This document shows, in pieces, positions 24,873 to 34,048 of a stretch of DNA of 40,806 bases; position 1 is the stretch's first letter, and every line of letters starts with the position of its first letter. The notes under the pieces are model-generated. The model ran no database searches. It was not told the DNA's origin and saw nothing but the letters and a program-made list of their open reading frames with translations. The stretch lies in contig JANWKZ010000132.1 of assembly GCA_025451115.1 (NCBI GenBank), forward strand, positions 1 to 40,806, read 5' to 3'. The DNA comes from Bacteroidia bacterium. GTDB lineage: Bacteria; Bacteroidota; Bacteroidia; B-17B0; Aurantibacillaceae. The translations under genes were made by a program, and so were the position numbers.

Positions 24873-25466
24873 TTATTTAGAATGCCTTTTTTCAAGCACT
24901 TCAAGCACATCTTTCAATTCAAAGTTCTTTGCGCGCAACAGGATCAGGTAGTGAAACAGCAGGTCGGCCGCCTCACCTAAAAAAAGATCCTTGTTGTCGT
25001 CCTTAGCTTCAATAACAAGCTCGGTAGCCTCTTCCCCAACTTTCTGCGCGATCTTATTCATTCCCTTCGCGAAAAGAGAGGAGGTATATGATTTTTCGGA
25101 GGGATTATTCTTCCTCTCCAAAATGATCTGCTCGAGCTTAGCTAAAAAATCTCCTGTGTTCTTTTCATTGAAACAGGTATCTGCACCGGTATGACAAACG
25201 GGGCCAACCGGATCTGCTTTTATAAGAAGCGTATCTGTATCGCAATCGATCAACACTTCTTTTACGCTCAGAAAATTTCCACTTTCCTCACCCTTGGTCC
25301 ATAAACGGTTCTTTGTGCGACTAAAAAAGGTCACGCGCTTTTCTTTGTTGGTCTTTTCAAGCGCTTCCGCGTTCATAAAGCCAAGCATCAGCACTTTTTG
25401 CGTGGAAACATCCTGGATGATGGCGGGCGCAAGGCCGTCTTTGTATTTCGAAAAATCGATCTTCAT
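24873..25466 (-). CDS. hisI: bifunctional phosphoribosyl-AMP cyclohydrolase / phosphoribosyl-ATP pyrophosphohydrolase
   Basis: HisIE fusion, 197 residues, catalysing steps 2 and 3 of histidine synthesis. The cyclohydrolase half (1-105) has FMNAEALEKTNKEKRVTFFSR, the metal site DCDTD and GPVCHTGADTCF with the zinc cysteines. The pyrophosphohydrolase half (about 110-197) has GEEATELVIEAKDDN and EAADLLFHYLILL. Its start lies 3 nt after the stop of the TPR-SpoIIE gene, so it depends on read-through of that gene for expression with the rest of the his operon, unless an unseen promoter lies inside it. Confidence 0.95.
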   Translation of the reverse strand: MKIDFSKYKDGLAPAIIQDVSTQKVLMLGFMNAEALEKTNKEKRVTFFSRTKNRLWTKGEESGNFLSVKEVLIDCDTDTLLIKADPVGPVCHTGADTCFNEKNTGDFLAKLEQIILERKNNPSEKSYTSSLFAKGMNKIAQKVGEEATELVIEAKDDNKDLFLGEAADLLFHYLILLRAKNFELKDVLEVLEKRHSK

Positions 25467-25469
25467 TTT

Positions 25470-27425
25470 TTATATTCTTACACCGATAACAAGCACGTCG
25501 TCAACCTGGTCGAGTTTGCCACGCCAATTCTCAAAAGCGGTGTTCAGTTTCTCTTTTTGTTCGGTTAAAGGCAAGTGGGCTATCTGCAGCATGAGCTCGG
25601 CCATTTGCTTGTATTTGAATTTTTTTCCTTTTGGTCCGCCGAACTGATCGGCATATCCGTCGCTGAACAGGTAAAGCACTTCACCTTTGTTCAAAGCAAT
25701 GGTCTTTTCTTCAAAGGGCATGATCTCTTCCCCAAATTTCCCTACGGGTTGTTTATCGGGCATCACCTGGCTTAATTCCATCTGAGTGTTCTCTTCCATA
25801 CCTGAAAGAGAGGGACCAATGATCCAAAGTGGGTTATTAGCGGCCGCCACGCGCAATTCAGAATTATTTTTATCAAACATACAGAGAACGCCATCCATCC
25901 CATCTTTTATTTCATAATCATTCTTGGAAAAGGCTTCCTGCAGTAATTCGTTCACTTTATCAAGGATAACACCCGGACTTGTAAGCTTGAATTCTTTTAC
26001 CGCACGCGTTAAGGCGTTGCAGGCAACAATGCTCACCATGGCCCCGGGCACTCCGTGTCCTGTGCAATCGCAAGCGGCTAACAAGGGTTTCCCTTCAGCG
26101 GTTCTTTCTACCCAATAGAAATCACCGGCAACGATGTCTTTGGGTTTGTATAAAATAAAATACTCCGGGAAGATCGTGTTGATGGTCTTGTCAGAAGGCA
26201 ACATTCCGTCCTGGATGTATCTTGCATAACTGATCGAATCCATTACTTCTTTATTCTTGGTTTCTACAAGTTCCTTTTGAAACTCAACCTCTTTTTTCTG
26301 AAATTGAATAAGAGAGTATAGGTTACGGGTTCTTTTCAGGTAAAGAAAAAGAAAGACCACGGCGGCTATCAGAACGATCACTCCACCGGTTAAAATGATC
26401 CCCCTGAATTTACTGCTGGCCAGTTCGGCATTTTCTTTCTCAAGCGCCAGGCCCTGCTCGGCAATGATCTTCTCTTTTTCGGTGAGTTTTAATTTGTTCT
26501 CTATTTCATTAAGGCTTTTTATTTTCTCGATATTCAGCAAAGAATCTTTAAGCAGCCGGAAACGCTTCAGCGCGTTAAAAGCTTCCGGGTAATTTTTATT
26601 CTCTTCCAATACCGAGATCAAACCTTCAAGCGCGTCTGCTTCTTCAACCATTAATTTGTTTTTCCGCGCAAGTAAAAGCGCTTCGTTAAAATACTTGATG
26701 GCTTCGGTAGAGTTCTTTAATCTAAAAAAAGTTTCTCCTAAATGAGTCAGGCCGGTGATCTCACTATCTACCATTTTGTATTTGCGGGCCTCTTCCACAC
26801 TTTTTTGGTAATGAAGTGCGGCTTTCGAAAAATCTTTTTTTCCAAAATAGGCCATGCCAAAATTCACCTGGATAAAAAAATCATTTTTCCCGTTTGGGAG
26901 TTGCATTGCGATCAATTCATTCAATGTGCTCAGCGCTTTTTCATAATTACCTGCTTCGCAATAATCCAGGGCAAGATTCACAGAGGAAGCGGCAAGTCCC
27001 AGGGTGTCCTTCGCGAGTATGTACAGCTCCCTGGCTTTAAGTAGGTATTCCAACTCTTCCTTATCATTAAGGAGCCGACCCATTAGAATGGATTTAAGCG
27101 CGTAACATTTGGCCAGGCCTTTGTTGTGTTTTAACTTTTCGAAAATGCCGGCAGCTTCATTTAATTTTTCCAGCGCAGGTTTTAGATCGCCCTTTAAAAG
27201 CAGGTATCTCGATTCGCAAACCAATGAATAAGCATACTGTTCTTCCAGGTTCTCTTTTTTACTCAGAGACTTTGCTTCCAGGCAATAGGTCATAGAGGAA
27301 TCGGGTGCAGCATTATAGATCTCGGTAGCTATCTTTAACAGACCATCAGCCCGCTCGGCGGGCGACTGCGCACTGAGCGAAAACGCAAGAATTGCGGATA
27401 ACAGGAATAGGCAGTAGGACTTCAT
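25470..27425 (-). CDS. TPR-SpoIIE membrane phosphatase embedded in the his operon
   Basis: About 651 residues from the ATG at 27425 (MKSYCLFLLSAILAFSLSAQ signal peptide; an ATG at 27434 is an alternative). Order: about seven TPR units (30-300), coiled coil, transmembrane helix (about 342-364), coiled coil, linker DSISYARYIQDGMLP, and a complete SpoIIE/PP2C domain (about 420-651). The domain has KDIVAGDFYW, ACDCTGHGVPGAMVSIV, DGMDGVLC, FSDGYADQFGG and DDVLVIGV. It should sense something outside through the TPRs and act on a cytoplasmic phosphoprotein. It lies between hisF (22 nt upstream) and hisIE (3 nt downstream) on the same strand, an unusual place for a signalling gene. Confidence 0.92.
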   Translation of the reverse strand: MKSYCLFLLSAILAFSLSAQSPAERADGLLKIATEIYNAAPDSSMTYCLEAKSLSKKENLEEQYAYSLVCESRYLLLKGDLKPALEKLNEAAGIFEKLKHNKGLAKCYALKSILMGRLLNDKEELEYLLKARELYILAKDTLGLAASSVNLALDYCEAGNYEKALSTLNELIAMQLPNGKNDFFIQVNFGMAYFGKKDFSKAALHYQKSVEEARKYKMVDSEITGLTHLGETFFRLKNSTEAIKYFNEALLLARKNKLMVEEADALEGLISVLEENKNYPEAFNALKRFRLLKDSLLNIEKIKSLNEIENKLKLTEKEKIIAEQGLALEKENAELASSKFRGIILTGGVIVLIAAVVFLFLYLKRTRNLYSLIQFQKKEVEFQKELVETKNKEVMDSISYARYIQDGMLPSDKTINTIFPEYFILYKPKDIVAGDFYWVERTAEGKPLLAACDCTGHGVPGAMVSIVACNALTRAVKEFKLTSPGVILDKVNELLQEAFSKNDYEIKDGMDGVLCMFDKNNSELRVAAANNPLWIIGPSLSGMEENTQMELSQVMPDKQPVGKFGEEIMPFEEKTIALNKGEVLYLFSDGYADQFGGPKGKKFKYKQMAELMLQIAHLPLTEQKEKLNTAFENWRGKLDQVDDVLVIGVRI

Positions 27426-27447
27426 GGAATGCATAAAAATAAGGCTT

Positions 27448-28224
27448 TTATATCCTTACGCAAATATTGTTTTTATCGAGATAGGTTTTAAGGTCGGGGA
27501 TCTCAATTTCTTTGAAGTGAAAGACGCTGGCCGCAAGCGCTGCATCGGCCTTTCCCTTGGTAAACACATCCTTAAAATCCTGCATTTTTCCCGCACCCCC
27601 ACTGGCGATAACGGGTATATTGACAGCTTCTGATATTTGTTTTGTGATCTCGAGTGCGAAGCCATTTTTGGCCCCGTCGTTATCCATAGAAGTAAGAAGG
27701 ATCTCACCAGCGCCCAGTTTTTCTCCTTCTATGGCCCAGTCTAACGCGCGCTTGGTGGTTCGCATCCTTCCTCCGTTCAAATGAACGAGCCAATCGCTTC
27801 CTTTCTCAAAATTCCCCTTGATATCGAATTGCGTATCAATGGCAAGCACTACGCACTGACTCCCAAAACGGCCCGCCAGTTTGCTGATCAGCTCCGGGTG
27901 TTTGAAAGCGGCAGTATTAACGGATATTTTGTCGGCACCTGAATCTAAAAGAAGTTCTACGTCTTCTACGGAGCGGATGCCACCACCTACGGTGAAGGGA
28001 ATATTTATTTTCGAGGCGATCTTGTTCACTAATTGCGAAAGCGTTTTTCTTTTTTCTTCAGTAGCGCTGATATCAAGAAATACAAGTTCATCGGCTCCGG
28101 CTTCGCTGTAATGAATGGCAAGCTCAACGGGATCGCCGGCGTCACGAAGATGTTCAAAGTGAACGCCCTTCACGGTTCGTCCGTCTTTGATATCGAGGCA
28201 GGGGATGATTCTTTTACTTAGCAT
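27448..28224 (-). CDS. hisF: imidazole glycerol phosphate synthase, cyclase subunit
   Basis: 258 residues, (beta-alpha)8 barrel. With HisH it makes imidazole glycerol phosphate and AICAR from PRFAR and glutamine-derived ammonia. Family signatures are [17 protein letters not shown] (catalytic Asp in CLDI), the second Asp in [18 protein letters not shown], and [15 protein letters not shown]. The ATG shares a base with the hisA stop (TGATG), so it is coupled to hisA. The next gene downstream is the inserted SpoIIE gene rather than hisIE. Confidence 0.97.
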   Translation of the reverse strand: MLSKRIIPCLDIKDGRTVKGVHFEHLRDAGDPVELAIHYSEAGADELVFLDISATEEKRKTLSQLVNKIASKINIPFTVGGGIRSVEDVELLLDSGADKISVNTAAFKHPELISKLAGRFGSQCVVLAIDTQFDIKGNFEKGSDWLVHLNGGRMRTTKRALDWAIEGEKLGAGEILLTSMDNDGAKNGFALEITKQISEAVNIPVIASGGAGKMQDFKDVFTKGKADAALAASVFHFKEIEIPDLKTYLDKNNICVRI

Positions 28225-28940
28225 CAGACGTATTTTTTTAGTTCGGCCAGGCTGATCTTTCCTTCGTAGATGGCTTTTCCTATGATCACGCCAGTACAGC
28301 TATTGTTTTTTAAGAGCTCTACATCTTTGATAGACGAAACACCTCCGCTGGCAATTAAATTTGTTTCCGGAAATTTTTCTATGATCCTTTTATAGAGATC
28401 AATTGCCGGACCTTTCAGCATTCCGTCCTTGGAAATGTCGGTACAAAAGATATTCTTTATTCCTTCCTGTAGATTCTGATCGATAAAATCAAAAACAGAC
28501 ACGTTTGTTTCCTCGGCCCAGCCGTGAATAGCCAATTTTTCATTTTTTACGTCTGCCCCAAGTAAGAATTTCCCCGCGCCATACTTTCTTACCAATGAAT
28601 AAAAAACTTCCGGCTCTTTCACGGATAAACTGCCAATAGTAGCTAGTTGGGCACCCGCGTTGAAAACAGATTCCAGGTCTTTCTCTTGTTTGATCCCGCC
28701 CCCGAAATCGATCTCCAGGTTTGTATTTTCCGCGATGCGTTCCAACACCTTCAGGTTTGTGATCATGCCGCTTTTTGCACCATCCAGATCTACAAGGTGT
28801 AACCTTCGTATGCCCGCATCTTCAAATTGCTTCGCAACTTCGAGCGGATCTTCGTTATAGATCGTTTTTTTAGAATAATCTCCCTGAGTAAGTCGCACGC
28901 ACTTACCTTCAATGATATCTATGGCCGGAATGATCTGCAT
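28224..28940 (-). CDS. hisA: ProFAR isomerase
   Basis: 238 residues, (beta-alpha)8 barrel related to HisF. It isomerises ProFAR to PRFAR, step 4 of the pathway. Motifs are [23 protein letters not shown] with the general-base Asp, [24 protein letters not shown], the acid Asp in [12 protein letters not shown], and [12 protein letters not shown]. The gene overlaps hisH by one base (TAATG) and hisF by one base (TGATG). Confidence 0.97.
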   Translation of the reverse strand: MQIIPAIDIIEGKCVRLTQGDYSKKTIYNEDPLEVAKQFEDAGIRRLHLVDLDGAKSGMITNLKVLERIAENTNLEIDFGGGIKQEKDLESVFNAGAQLATIGSLSVKEPEVFYSLVRKYGAGKFLLGADVKNEKLAIHGWAEETNVSVFDFIDQNLQEGIKNIFCTDISKDGMLKGPAIDLYKRIIEKFPETNLIASGGVSSIKDVELLKNNSCTGVIIGKAIYEGKISLAELKKYV

Positions 28941-29551
28941 TATAGTTCAAAAAAGTTCTTTAATAGTTTCTCGCCTGCGGTTGCCGATTTTTCAGGATGG
29001 AACTGGGCCGCATAAAAATTGTCTTTGTGCAAAGCGCAGCTATATTCTAAAATGTAATTGGCCGTTGCAATACTGTGTTCGTTTTTCTCTGCGTAGTACC
29101 CATGCACAAAATACATGTATTCATTCTCTTTAATCCCGTTAAACAGGGGCGACTTGAGATCATAGATCTTGTTCCAACCGATCTGCGGAACTTTAATATC
29201 GCCGCTTTTACTCTTGCTTGGCTCATCGGGGGATATAAAGTGCCTTACCGGAACATCAAAAATACCGAGGCATTCCGTATTTCCTTCTTCAGAGCTTTTA
29301 CATAATAATTGCATGCCCAGACAAATGCCGAATAAAGGTTGTTTTAATTCTTTTATAACTGTATCGAGTTTTTTGTCTTTCAAATACTTCATAGCGCTGC
29401 TGGCCTCACCCACACCCGGAAAGATAACTTTGTCGGCTGAACGGATTTCCTCGGCATTATCACTCAGAATAGGAGTCACACCAATGCGTTCCAGCGCGAA
29501 GGTCACAGAACGGATATTGCCTGCATGGTAATTTATGATCACTGCCTTCAT
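28940..29551 (-). CDS. hisH: imidazole glycerol phosphate synthase, glutamine amidotransferase subunit
   Basis: 203 residues, class I amidotransferase that supplies ammonia to HisF. The triad is visible: Cys in [12 protein letters not shown], His and Glu in AAQFHPEKS. The oxyanion strand is FPGVGEAS. The ATG overlaps the hisB stop by 4 bases (ATGA), so translation is coupled. Confidence 0.97.
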   Translation of the reverse strand: MKAVIINYHAGNIRSVTFALERIGVTPILSDNAEEIRSADKVIFPGVGEASSAMKYLKDKKLDTVIKELKQPLFGICLGMQLLCKSSEEGNTECLGIFDVPVRHFISPDEPSKSKSGDIKVPQIGWNKIYDLKSPLFNGIKENEYMYFVHGYYAEKNEHSIATANYILEYSCALHKDNFYAAQFHPEKSATAGEKLLKNFFEL

Positions 29552-30651
29552 AGAATTCCCTTTGTACTTGGTAACGACATATTATTTGCATCCCGTTTCA
29601 CGGCCATCTTCACGCATTTTGCAAATGCTTTGAAAATGGATTCGATCTTATGGTGTTCGTTCTCGCCTTCAGCTTTTATATTCAGATTGCATTTAGCGGC
29701 ATCACTGAATGATTTGAAGAAGTGAAAGAACATTTCAGTAGGCATTTCACCTATTTTCTCTCTTTTAAAATCGGCTTTCCATTCGATCCAGTTCCTCCCA
29801 CCAAAGTCAAGGGCGACCTGGGCCAGGCAGTCGTCCATGGGAAGACAAAAGCCGTAACGCTCAATTCCTCGTTTGTTGCCCAAAGCTTTCGAGAAGGCTT
29901 CTCCGAGAGCAATTCCAACATCTTCTATTGTGTGGTGCTCATCAATGTGTAAGTCGCCTTCGCAACTAAGAATAAGATCCAGCGCGCCGTGCTTTGCCAG
30001 CTGATCAAGCATGTGATCGAAAAAACCAAGGCCTGTAGAAATTTTTGCTCGACCACTTCCATCAAGATTCAAGTTCACTTGTATTTTGGTCTCATTCGTG
30101 CTCCTAGTGTGAGAAACGAAACGAAACGATTTAGATAAAAAAGAATAAATATCCTTCCAGTTGTCTGTACAAAACGTGACATCGCTTTCCTTTATCTTGT
30201 CGTAATTTTTTATGAAGATACTACCGCAACCAAGGTTTTGTGCCAATTTTACGTCGGTAATTCTATCGCCAATGGTAAAAGAGTTCTTCAGGTCGTAGGA
30301 ACCATCCATATATTTAGTCAGCATGCCCGTGCCGGGTTTACGGGTAGGTTTGTTTTCTTCCGCAAAGGACTTGTCAATACAGATCTCTTCAAATTTGATA
30401 CCTTCTCCTTCCAGCGTTTCAATGACCAGGCGCTGGATCTTATCGAAGATCTCCTGCGGATATTTTGCCGAACCCAGGCCATCCTGGTTTGTTACCATCA
30501 CTAGCTCATAATCAAATTCACGCGCAATTTTACCTAACCAAGTGAATACGCCGGGAAGAAATTTCAATTTTTCAAAGCTGTCGATCTGGAAAGTATCGGG
30601 TGGTTCCCAGATCAAGGTGCCGTCGCGGTCTATGAATAGAACTTTTTTCAT
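29548..30651 (-). CDS. hisB: bifunctional histidinol-phosphatase / imidazoleglycerol-phosphate dehydratase
   Basis: 367 residues from the ATG at 30651, whose ATGA overlaps the hisC stop; the 26 extra residues in the track lie inside hisC. The N-terminal HAD phosphatase domain (1-165) has [13 protein letters not shown] and [13 protein letters not shown]. The C-terminal dehydratase domain (about 175-367) has [30 protein letters not shown] and [13 protein letters not shown] with the manganese-binding histidines. The cysteine-rich zinc loop of the E. coli phosphatase domain is replaced by [18 protein letters not shown], with only one Cys. I believe this is usual in Bacteroidota. It catalyses steps 6 and 8. 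Confidence 0.95.
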   Translation of the reverse strand: MKKVLFIDRDGTLIWEPPDTFQIDSFEKLKFLPGVFTWLGKIAREFDYELVMVTNQDGLGSAKYPQEIFDKIQRLVIETLEGEGIKFEEICIDKSFAEENKPTRKPGTGMLTKYMDGSYDLKNSFTIGDRITDVKLAQNLGCGSIFIKNYDKIKESDVTFCTDNWKDIYSFLSKSFRFVSHTRSTNETKIQVNLNLDGSGRAKISTGLGFFDHMLDQLAKHGALDLILSCEGDLHIDEHHTIEDVGIALGEAFSKALGNKRGIERYGFCLPMDDCLAQVALDFGGRNWIEWKADFKREKIGEMPTEMFFHFFKSFSDAAKCNLNIKAEGENEHHKIESIFKAFAKCVKMAVKRDANNMSLPSTKGIL

Positions 30652-31733
30652 TTGTATGAACTTAAAACATCCAGTAATCTTTGATTCTCTTTCTCCGTAC
30701 CAATGGTCATGCGCAGGCAACCCTCGCAAAGCGCTACGGTTGATCGATTGCGCACTACAATTTGGGCGTCAACCAGGTAGTTATAGAGTTTGTTGGGATC
30801 TTCTGTTTTTACCAAAAGAAAATTTGCTTCGCTCGGATAGATTTTCTTTACGAAAGAAAATTTCTCAAGTGCCGCTGCCAGTTTTCCTCTTTCACTAACG
30901 ATAGTTTTGATCCAATCGTTCACTTGTGCAATGTTCTCCAGCGCTTCAAGGGCGATCTGCTGGGAGACAGAATTGATATTATAGGGGGGCTTTACTTTGT
31001 TGAACACATCAATGATCTGTTGCGAAGCGAAGGCCATTCCCACTCTAAGTCCGGCCATTCCCCAGGCTTTGGAAAGGGTTTGAAGAATGACAAGATTGGG
31101 ATAGTTCAATAGCTCCGGAATTAAACTCCTGTATCCTGCGAAATTAATATAGGCCTCATCAACAACAACGATCCCGTTGAAATTCTCAAGCACCGTTTTT
31201 ATGTCGGCCCACTTCACTCCGTTACCTGTGGGATTATTCGGACAGCAAACAAAGAAGAGTCTTGTATTTTGATTTATCGTTTTTAGAATTCCGGTTGTAT
31301 CTAATTGGAATGTTTCCGGAAGCAAATTCACTTTTCGCACTTCAACATCATTGATATTGGCAGAAACTTCGTACATGCCGTAGGTAGGCGGACAAATGAT
31401 CGCATTGTCAATAGCCGGCCTGCAGAAGGCACGGAAAAGTATATCAATAGCTTCATCACTACCATTTCCTAAAAAGATGTTTTCAATAGGCAACCCTTTT
31501 ATTTTGCTGATCTTTTCTTTCAGTTCTAATTGGAGAGGATCAGGGTAACGATTATAGGACCTCACCCCCGGCCCCTCTCCTGCAGGAGAGGGGAGAGGTG
31601 ATCCGTATGAATTTTCATTAGCGTCAAGGAAAATACCTTCTTTTCCCTTATACTCATCACGTGCCGAAGAGTAGGGCGTAAGGTTTTTTATATTGTGCCT
31701 TAAAATAGTATCTATGTCGAATTCCTTTTTCAT
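30648..31733 (-). CDS. hisC: histidinol-phosphate aminotransferase with in-frame palindromic insert
   Basis: 361 residues, PLP-dependent class II aminotransferase, step 7. Motifs are [28 protein letters not shown], and the PLP-lysine motif [14 protein letters not shown]. Residues about 44-57 ([14 protein letters not shown]) sit between ANENxYGS and YNRYPDP, where the family normally has only a few residues. They are encoded by a GC-rich palindrome (31562-31602). The insert keeps the frame and all catalytic motifs, so the gene is probably functional. Start and stop overlap hisD and hisB by 4 bases each. Confidence 0.95.
   Translation of the reverse strand: MKKEFDIDTILRHNIKNLTPYSSARDEYKGKEGIFLDANENSYGSPLPSPAGEGPGVRSYNRYPDPLQLELKEKISKIKGLPIENIFLGNGSDEAIDILFRAFCRPAIDNAIICPPTYGMYEVSANINDVEVRKVNLLPETFQLDTTGILKTINQNTRLFFVCCPNNPTGNGVKWADIKTVLENFNGIVVVDEAYINFAGYRSLIPELLNYPNLVILQTLSKAWGMAGLRVGMAFASQQIIDVFNKVKPPYNINSVSQQIALEALENIAQVNDWIKTIVSERGKLAAALEKFSFVKKIYPSEANFLLVKTEDPNKLYNYLVDAQIVVRNRSTVALCEGCLRMTIGTEKENQRLLDVLSSYK
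31562..31602. repeat. palindromic element inserted in frame within hisC
   Basis: A perfect 22-bp palindrome at 31572-31593 (core CTCTCCTGCAGGAGAG) is flanked by TCACC...GGTGA, giving a longer interrupted stem. On the coding strand it encodes [14 protein letters not shown]. It is much more GC-rich than surrounding hisC and resembles short palindromic elements spread through Bacteroidota intergenic DNA. Confidence 0.75.
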
Positions 31734-33004
31734 TTTATTCTTAAAGTAACCGCGTTCTTGTGTGCATCCAGGCCTTCGGCCTCTGCCATCAATTCAATTG
31801 TTTTTCCGATATTCTTTATTCCCTGTTTGCTTAATTTCTGAAAGGTAATTTTTTTCACAAAACTATCCAAAGAAACTCCGCTATAGGCTTTTGCAAAGCC
31901 ATTCGTAGGCAAGGTATGATTTGTGCCGCTGGCGTAGTCGCCGGCGCTTTCGGGAGAGTAATTTCCCAGGAAGATAGACCCCGCGTTCACGATCTTCGAG
32001 GCGAGTTTCTCATCACTCTTACAACTGATGATCAAGTGCTCAGGTGCGTACTCGTTGATCATTTCTGTGGCTTCCTTGTCATTTCTGACTAAAATAGCTT
32101 TACTGTTCTCAAGGGCTTTCAGGGCAATGTCTTTGCGCGGTAATTTTTCTACCTGCAGTTCTATCTCCGCCTGTACTTTTTCAATGACCTTCTCATCGGA
32201 CGAAATCAGTATAACCTGGGAATCGGCTCCGTGTTCGGCCTGCGACAAGAGGTCGGCGGCTACAAAAGAAGGCACACAGGTTTTATCGGACCATACGCAG
32301 ACTTCAGAAGGACCGGCGGGCATATCGATGGCAATTCCTTCTTTATTGATGAGTTGTTTGGCGCAGGTCACATATTGATTGCCGGGACCAAATATTTTGT
32401 AGACCTGCGGAATAGTTTCTGTTCCGTAAGCCATAGCTCCGATAGCCTGAACTCCGCCCACTTTAAATATTTTTTTTATTCCCACGAATTGCGCTGCAAA
32501 AAGGATGGCGGGGTTTACTGTTCCGTTAGCCGCGGGCGGCGTACACAAAATAATTTCCTTGCATCCCGCGATCTTTGCCGGGATACCCAACATAAGTATT
32601 GTAGAAAACAAAGGCGCACTTCCGCCGGGAATGTAAAGCCCCACTTTCTCGATAGCCACTGATCTTCTCCAGCATTTTACGCCTGGAGAGGTGATGATCG
32701 TTTTTACAGGTTGCTCTTGCGCCTTATGAAATTTTCGGATGTTCTCAGCCGCTTGTTTTATAGCTTTCTTTAATTCCTTACTTACCAAATTGGCAGCCGA
32801 GGCAGATTCTTCCTTGCTTACTTCAAATTGCGCTAAGGTTGCCTTGTCAAACTGCAGGGTGTATTTCTTTATGGCTGTATCGCCATTCTGTTTTACATCC
32901 TGCAGAACGTTTTGTACGGTAGTTTCCAAAGAAGAATTATCTAAGGCAGGACGCTTCAGAAGTTCTTTCCAGGCAGTTCTATCGGGATACTTAATTAGTC
33001 TCAT
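31730..33004 (-). CDS. hisD: histidinol dehydrogenase
   Basis: 424 residues. Oxidises histidinol to histidine in two NAD-dependent steps at a zinc site. Signatures are MPAGPSEVCVWSD, ADLLSQAEHGADSQ (zinc Gln and His), EYAPEHLII (catalytic Glu/His) and GDYASGTNHTLPTNG (zinc Asp, later His). The ATG overlaps the hisG stop by 4 bases; the 3' end overlaps hisC by 4 bases. Confidence 0.97.
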   Translation of the reverse strand: MRLIKYPDRTAWKELLKRPALDNSSLETTVQNVLQDVKQNGDTAIKKYTLQFDKATLAQFEVSKEESASAANLVSKELKKAIKQAAENIRKFHKAQEQPVKTIITSPGVKCWRRSVAIEKVGLYIPGGSAPLFSTILMLGIPAKIAGCKEIILCTPPAANGTVNPAILFAAQFVGIKKIFKVGGVQAIGAMAYGTETIPQVYKIFGPGNQYVTCAKQLINKEGIAIDMPAGPSEVCVWSDKTCVPSFVAADLLSQAEHGADSQVILISSDEKVIEKVQAEIELQVEKLPRKDIALKALENSKAILVRNDKEATEMINEYAPEHLIISCKSDEKLASKIVNAGSIFLGNYSPESAGDYASGTNHTLPTNGFAKAYSGVSLDSFVKKITFQKLSKQGIKNIGKTIELMAEAEGLDAHKNAVTLRIK

Positions 33005-33855
33005 AGGATCATTTTTTCGATGGGTACAACCAAAATTCCCTGGGCGCCGTTAGCTTTCAATTTCTCAATGATCTCCCAAAACTCGTCTTCCTGCACTACG
33101 CTGTGTACTGAGCTCCATCCTTTTTCGGCCAGCGGAAGAATGGTTGGGCTTTTCATGCCCGGAAGAATATCACAAATGGTCTTTAGTTTATTGTTAGGCG
33201 CATTCAGTAAAATGTACTTATTGCTTTTGGCCGAGCGTAGAGCGTTCATCCGGAATAATAATTTTTCCAGGAGGGCTTTCTTCTCTTTATCTAAATTCTT
33301 GTTCGAAACAAGCGCTGCCTGCGACTTAAGAATAACCTCTACTTCCTTTAAACCATTCGTAAAAAGTGTGCTGCCCGAACTTACCAGGTCGCAAATAGCA
33401 TCAGCTAAACCAATGCCCGGCGCAATTTCAACCGAGCCGCTTATCTCATGTATTTCTGCTTTGATCTTCTTCTTCTTTAAATAACCTGAAAGTATAGTTG
33501 CGTAGGAGGTAGCTATTCGGAGTCCCTTCAGATCCTTTGCACTCTTGTAGGTCTTATCCTTTGGAATGGCGATCGACAACCTGCATTTTCCAAAACCAAG
33601 TCGCTGCACGGTCTTTACATTCCTGTTCTTTTCCAGGAGAACATTTTCTCCTACAATTCCAATGTCGGCTACTCCATCTTCCACATATTGCGGAATATCA
33701 TCGTCGCGCAGGAAGAATACCTCCAGCGGAAAATTATAGGCTTCGGCTTTCAGCTTATTGAGCCCGTTATCGAACTCGATGCCGCATTCTTTGAGCAGTT
33801 TAAGCGAACTTTCGCTTAAGCGTCCTGATTTCTGTATTGCGATCTTTAACTTCAT
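33001..33855 (-). CDS. hisG: ATP phosphoribosyltransferase, long form
   Basis: 284 residues, the long HisG with a C-terminal ACT-like domain (about 210-284, ending ANGAQGILVVPIEKMIL). It therefore needs no HisZ and should be feedback-inhibited by histidine. It commits ATP and PRPP to the pathway. Catalytic-domain motifs are IAIQKSGRLSESS, ADIGIVGENVLLE, IATSYATILSGYL, and the PRPP loop ELDxxxSG-like IADAICDLVSSGSTLFTNG. It is the first structural gene, 29 nt after the attenuator. Confidence 0.96.
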   Translation of the reverse strand: MKLKIAIQKSGRLSESSLKLLKECGIEFDNGLNKLKAEAYNFPLEVFFLRDDDIPQYVEDGVADIGIVGENVLLEKNRNVKTVQRLGFGKCRLSIAIPKDKTYKSAKDLKGLRIATSYATILSGYLKKKKIKAEIHEISGSVEIAPGIGLADAICDLVSSGSTLFTNGLKEVEVILKSQAALVSNKNLDKEKKALLEKLLFRMNALRSAKSNKYILLNAPNNKLKTICDILPGMKSPTILPLAEKGWSSVHSVVQEDEFWEIIEKLKANGAQGILVVPIEKMIL

Positions 33856-33883
33856 ATCATCTTAATTATTAAATATACTAAAT

Positions 33884-33914
33884 AAAAAAAGGCCTACCGT
33901 TTGGTAAGCCTTTT
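33884..33914 (-). terminator. his operon attenuator (intrinsic terminator, segments 3:4)
   Basis: On the minus strand AAGGCTTACC (33903-33912) pairs with GGTAGGCCTT (33889-33898) around an AAAC loop, one G-U pair, followed by a run of seven U (33890-33884). It lies 34 nt after the hisL stop and 29 nt before hisG. The 5' arm can instead pair with GGTAGGCT at the end of hisL (33952-33959), which would prevent terminator formation. Confidence 0.9.
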
Positions 33915-33947
33915 AATGTTTTATTGCTTATTGCATATACAAAATCA

Positions 33948-34004
33948 TTACAGCCTACCTTGAGGGTAAGAGTGATGATGAGTATGTGCAAATTGCTTTT
34001 TCAT
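33948..34004 (-). CDS. hisL: his operon leader peptide
   Basis: An 18-codon ORF too short for the ORF track: MKKQFAHTHHHSYPQGRL, stop TAA. Four of five consecutive codons (residues 7-11, HTHHH) are His. It lies between a consensus promoter and an intrinsic terminator ahead of hisG, the classical arrangement for ribosome-mediated attenuation. Segment 1 (CTTACC, 33965-33970) follows the His codons directly and pairs with segment 2 (GGTAGG, 33954-33959). A ribosome stalled at His codons would cover segment 1 and free segment 2 to pair with segment 3 (antiterminator). A ribosome reaching the stop would cover segment 2 and let the terminator form. No Shine-Dalgarno sequence is visible. Confidence 0.92.
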   Translation of the reverse strand: MKKQFAHTHHHSYPQGRL

Positions 34005-34014
34005 TTCTGTGCAA

Positions 34015-34047
34015 CAAATGTATGGAAAAATCCGGATACCCGCCAAA
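34015..34047 (-). promoter_or_regulatory. his operon promoter
   Basis: On the minus strand TTTG (34044-34047), a 21-nt spacer and TACATTTG (34015-34022) match the Bacteroidota sigma consensus. The -7 element ends 10 nt before the hisL ATG, so the mRNA would have a very short 5' leader before the peptide. The -33 element abuts the stop codon of the upstream gene. Confidence 0.8.
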
Positions 34048-34048
34048 T

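Noticed and set aside
30648-31733. hisC as a disrupted gene because of the repeat insert
   Set aside because: The insert keeps the frame and every catalytic motif is intact, so it is called functional.
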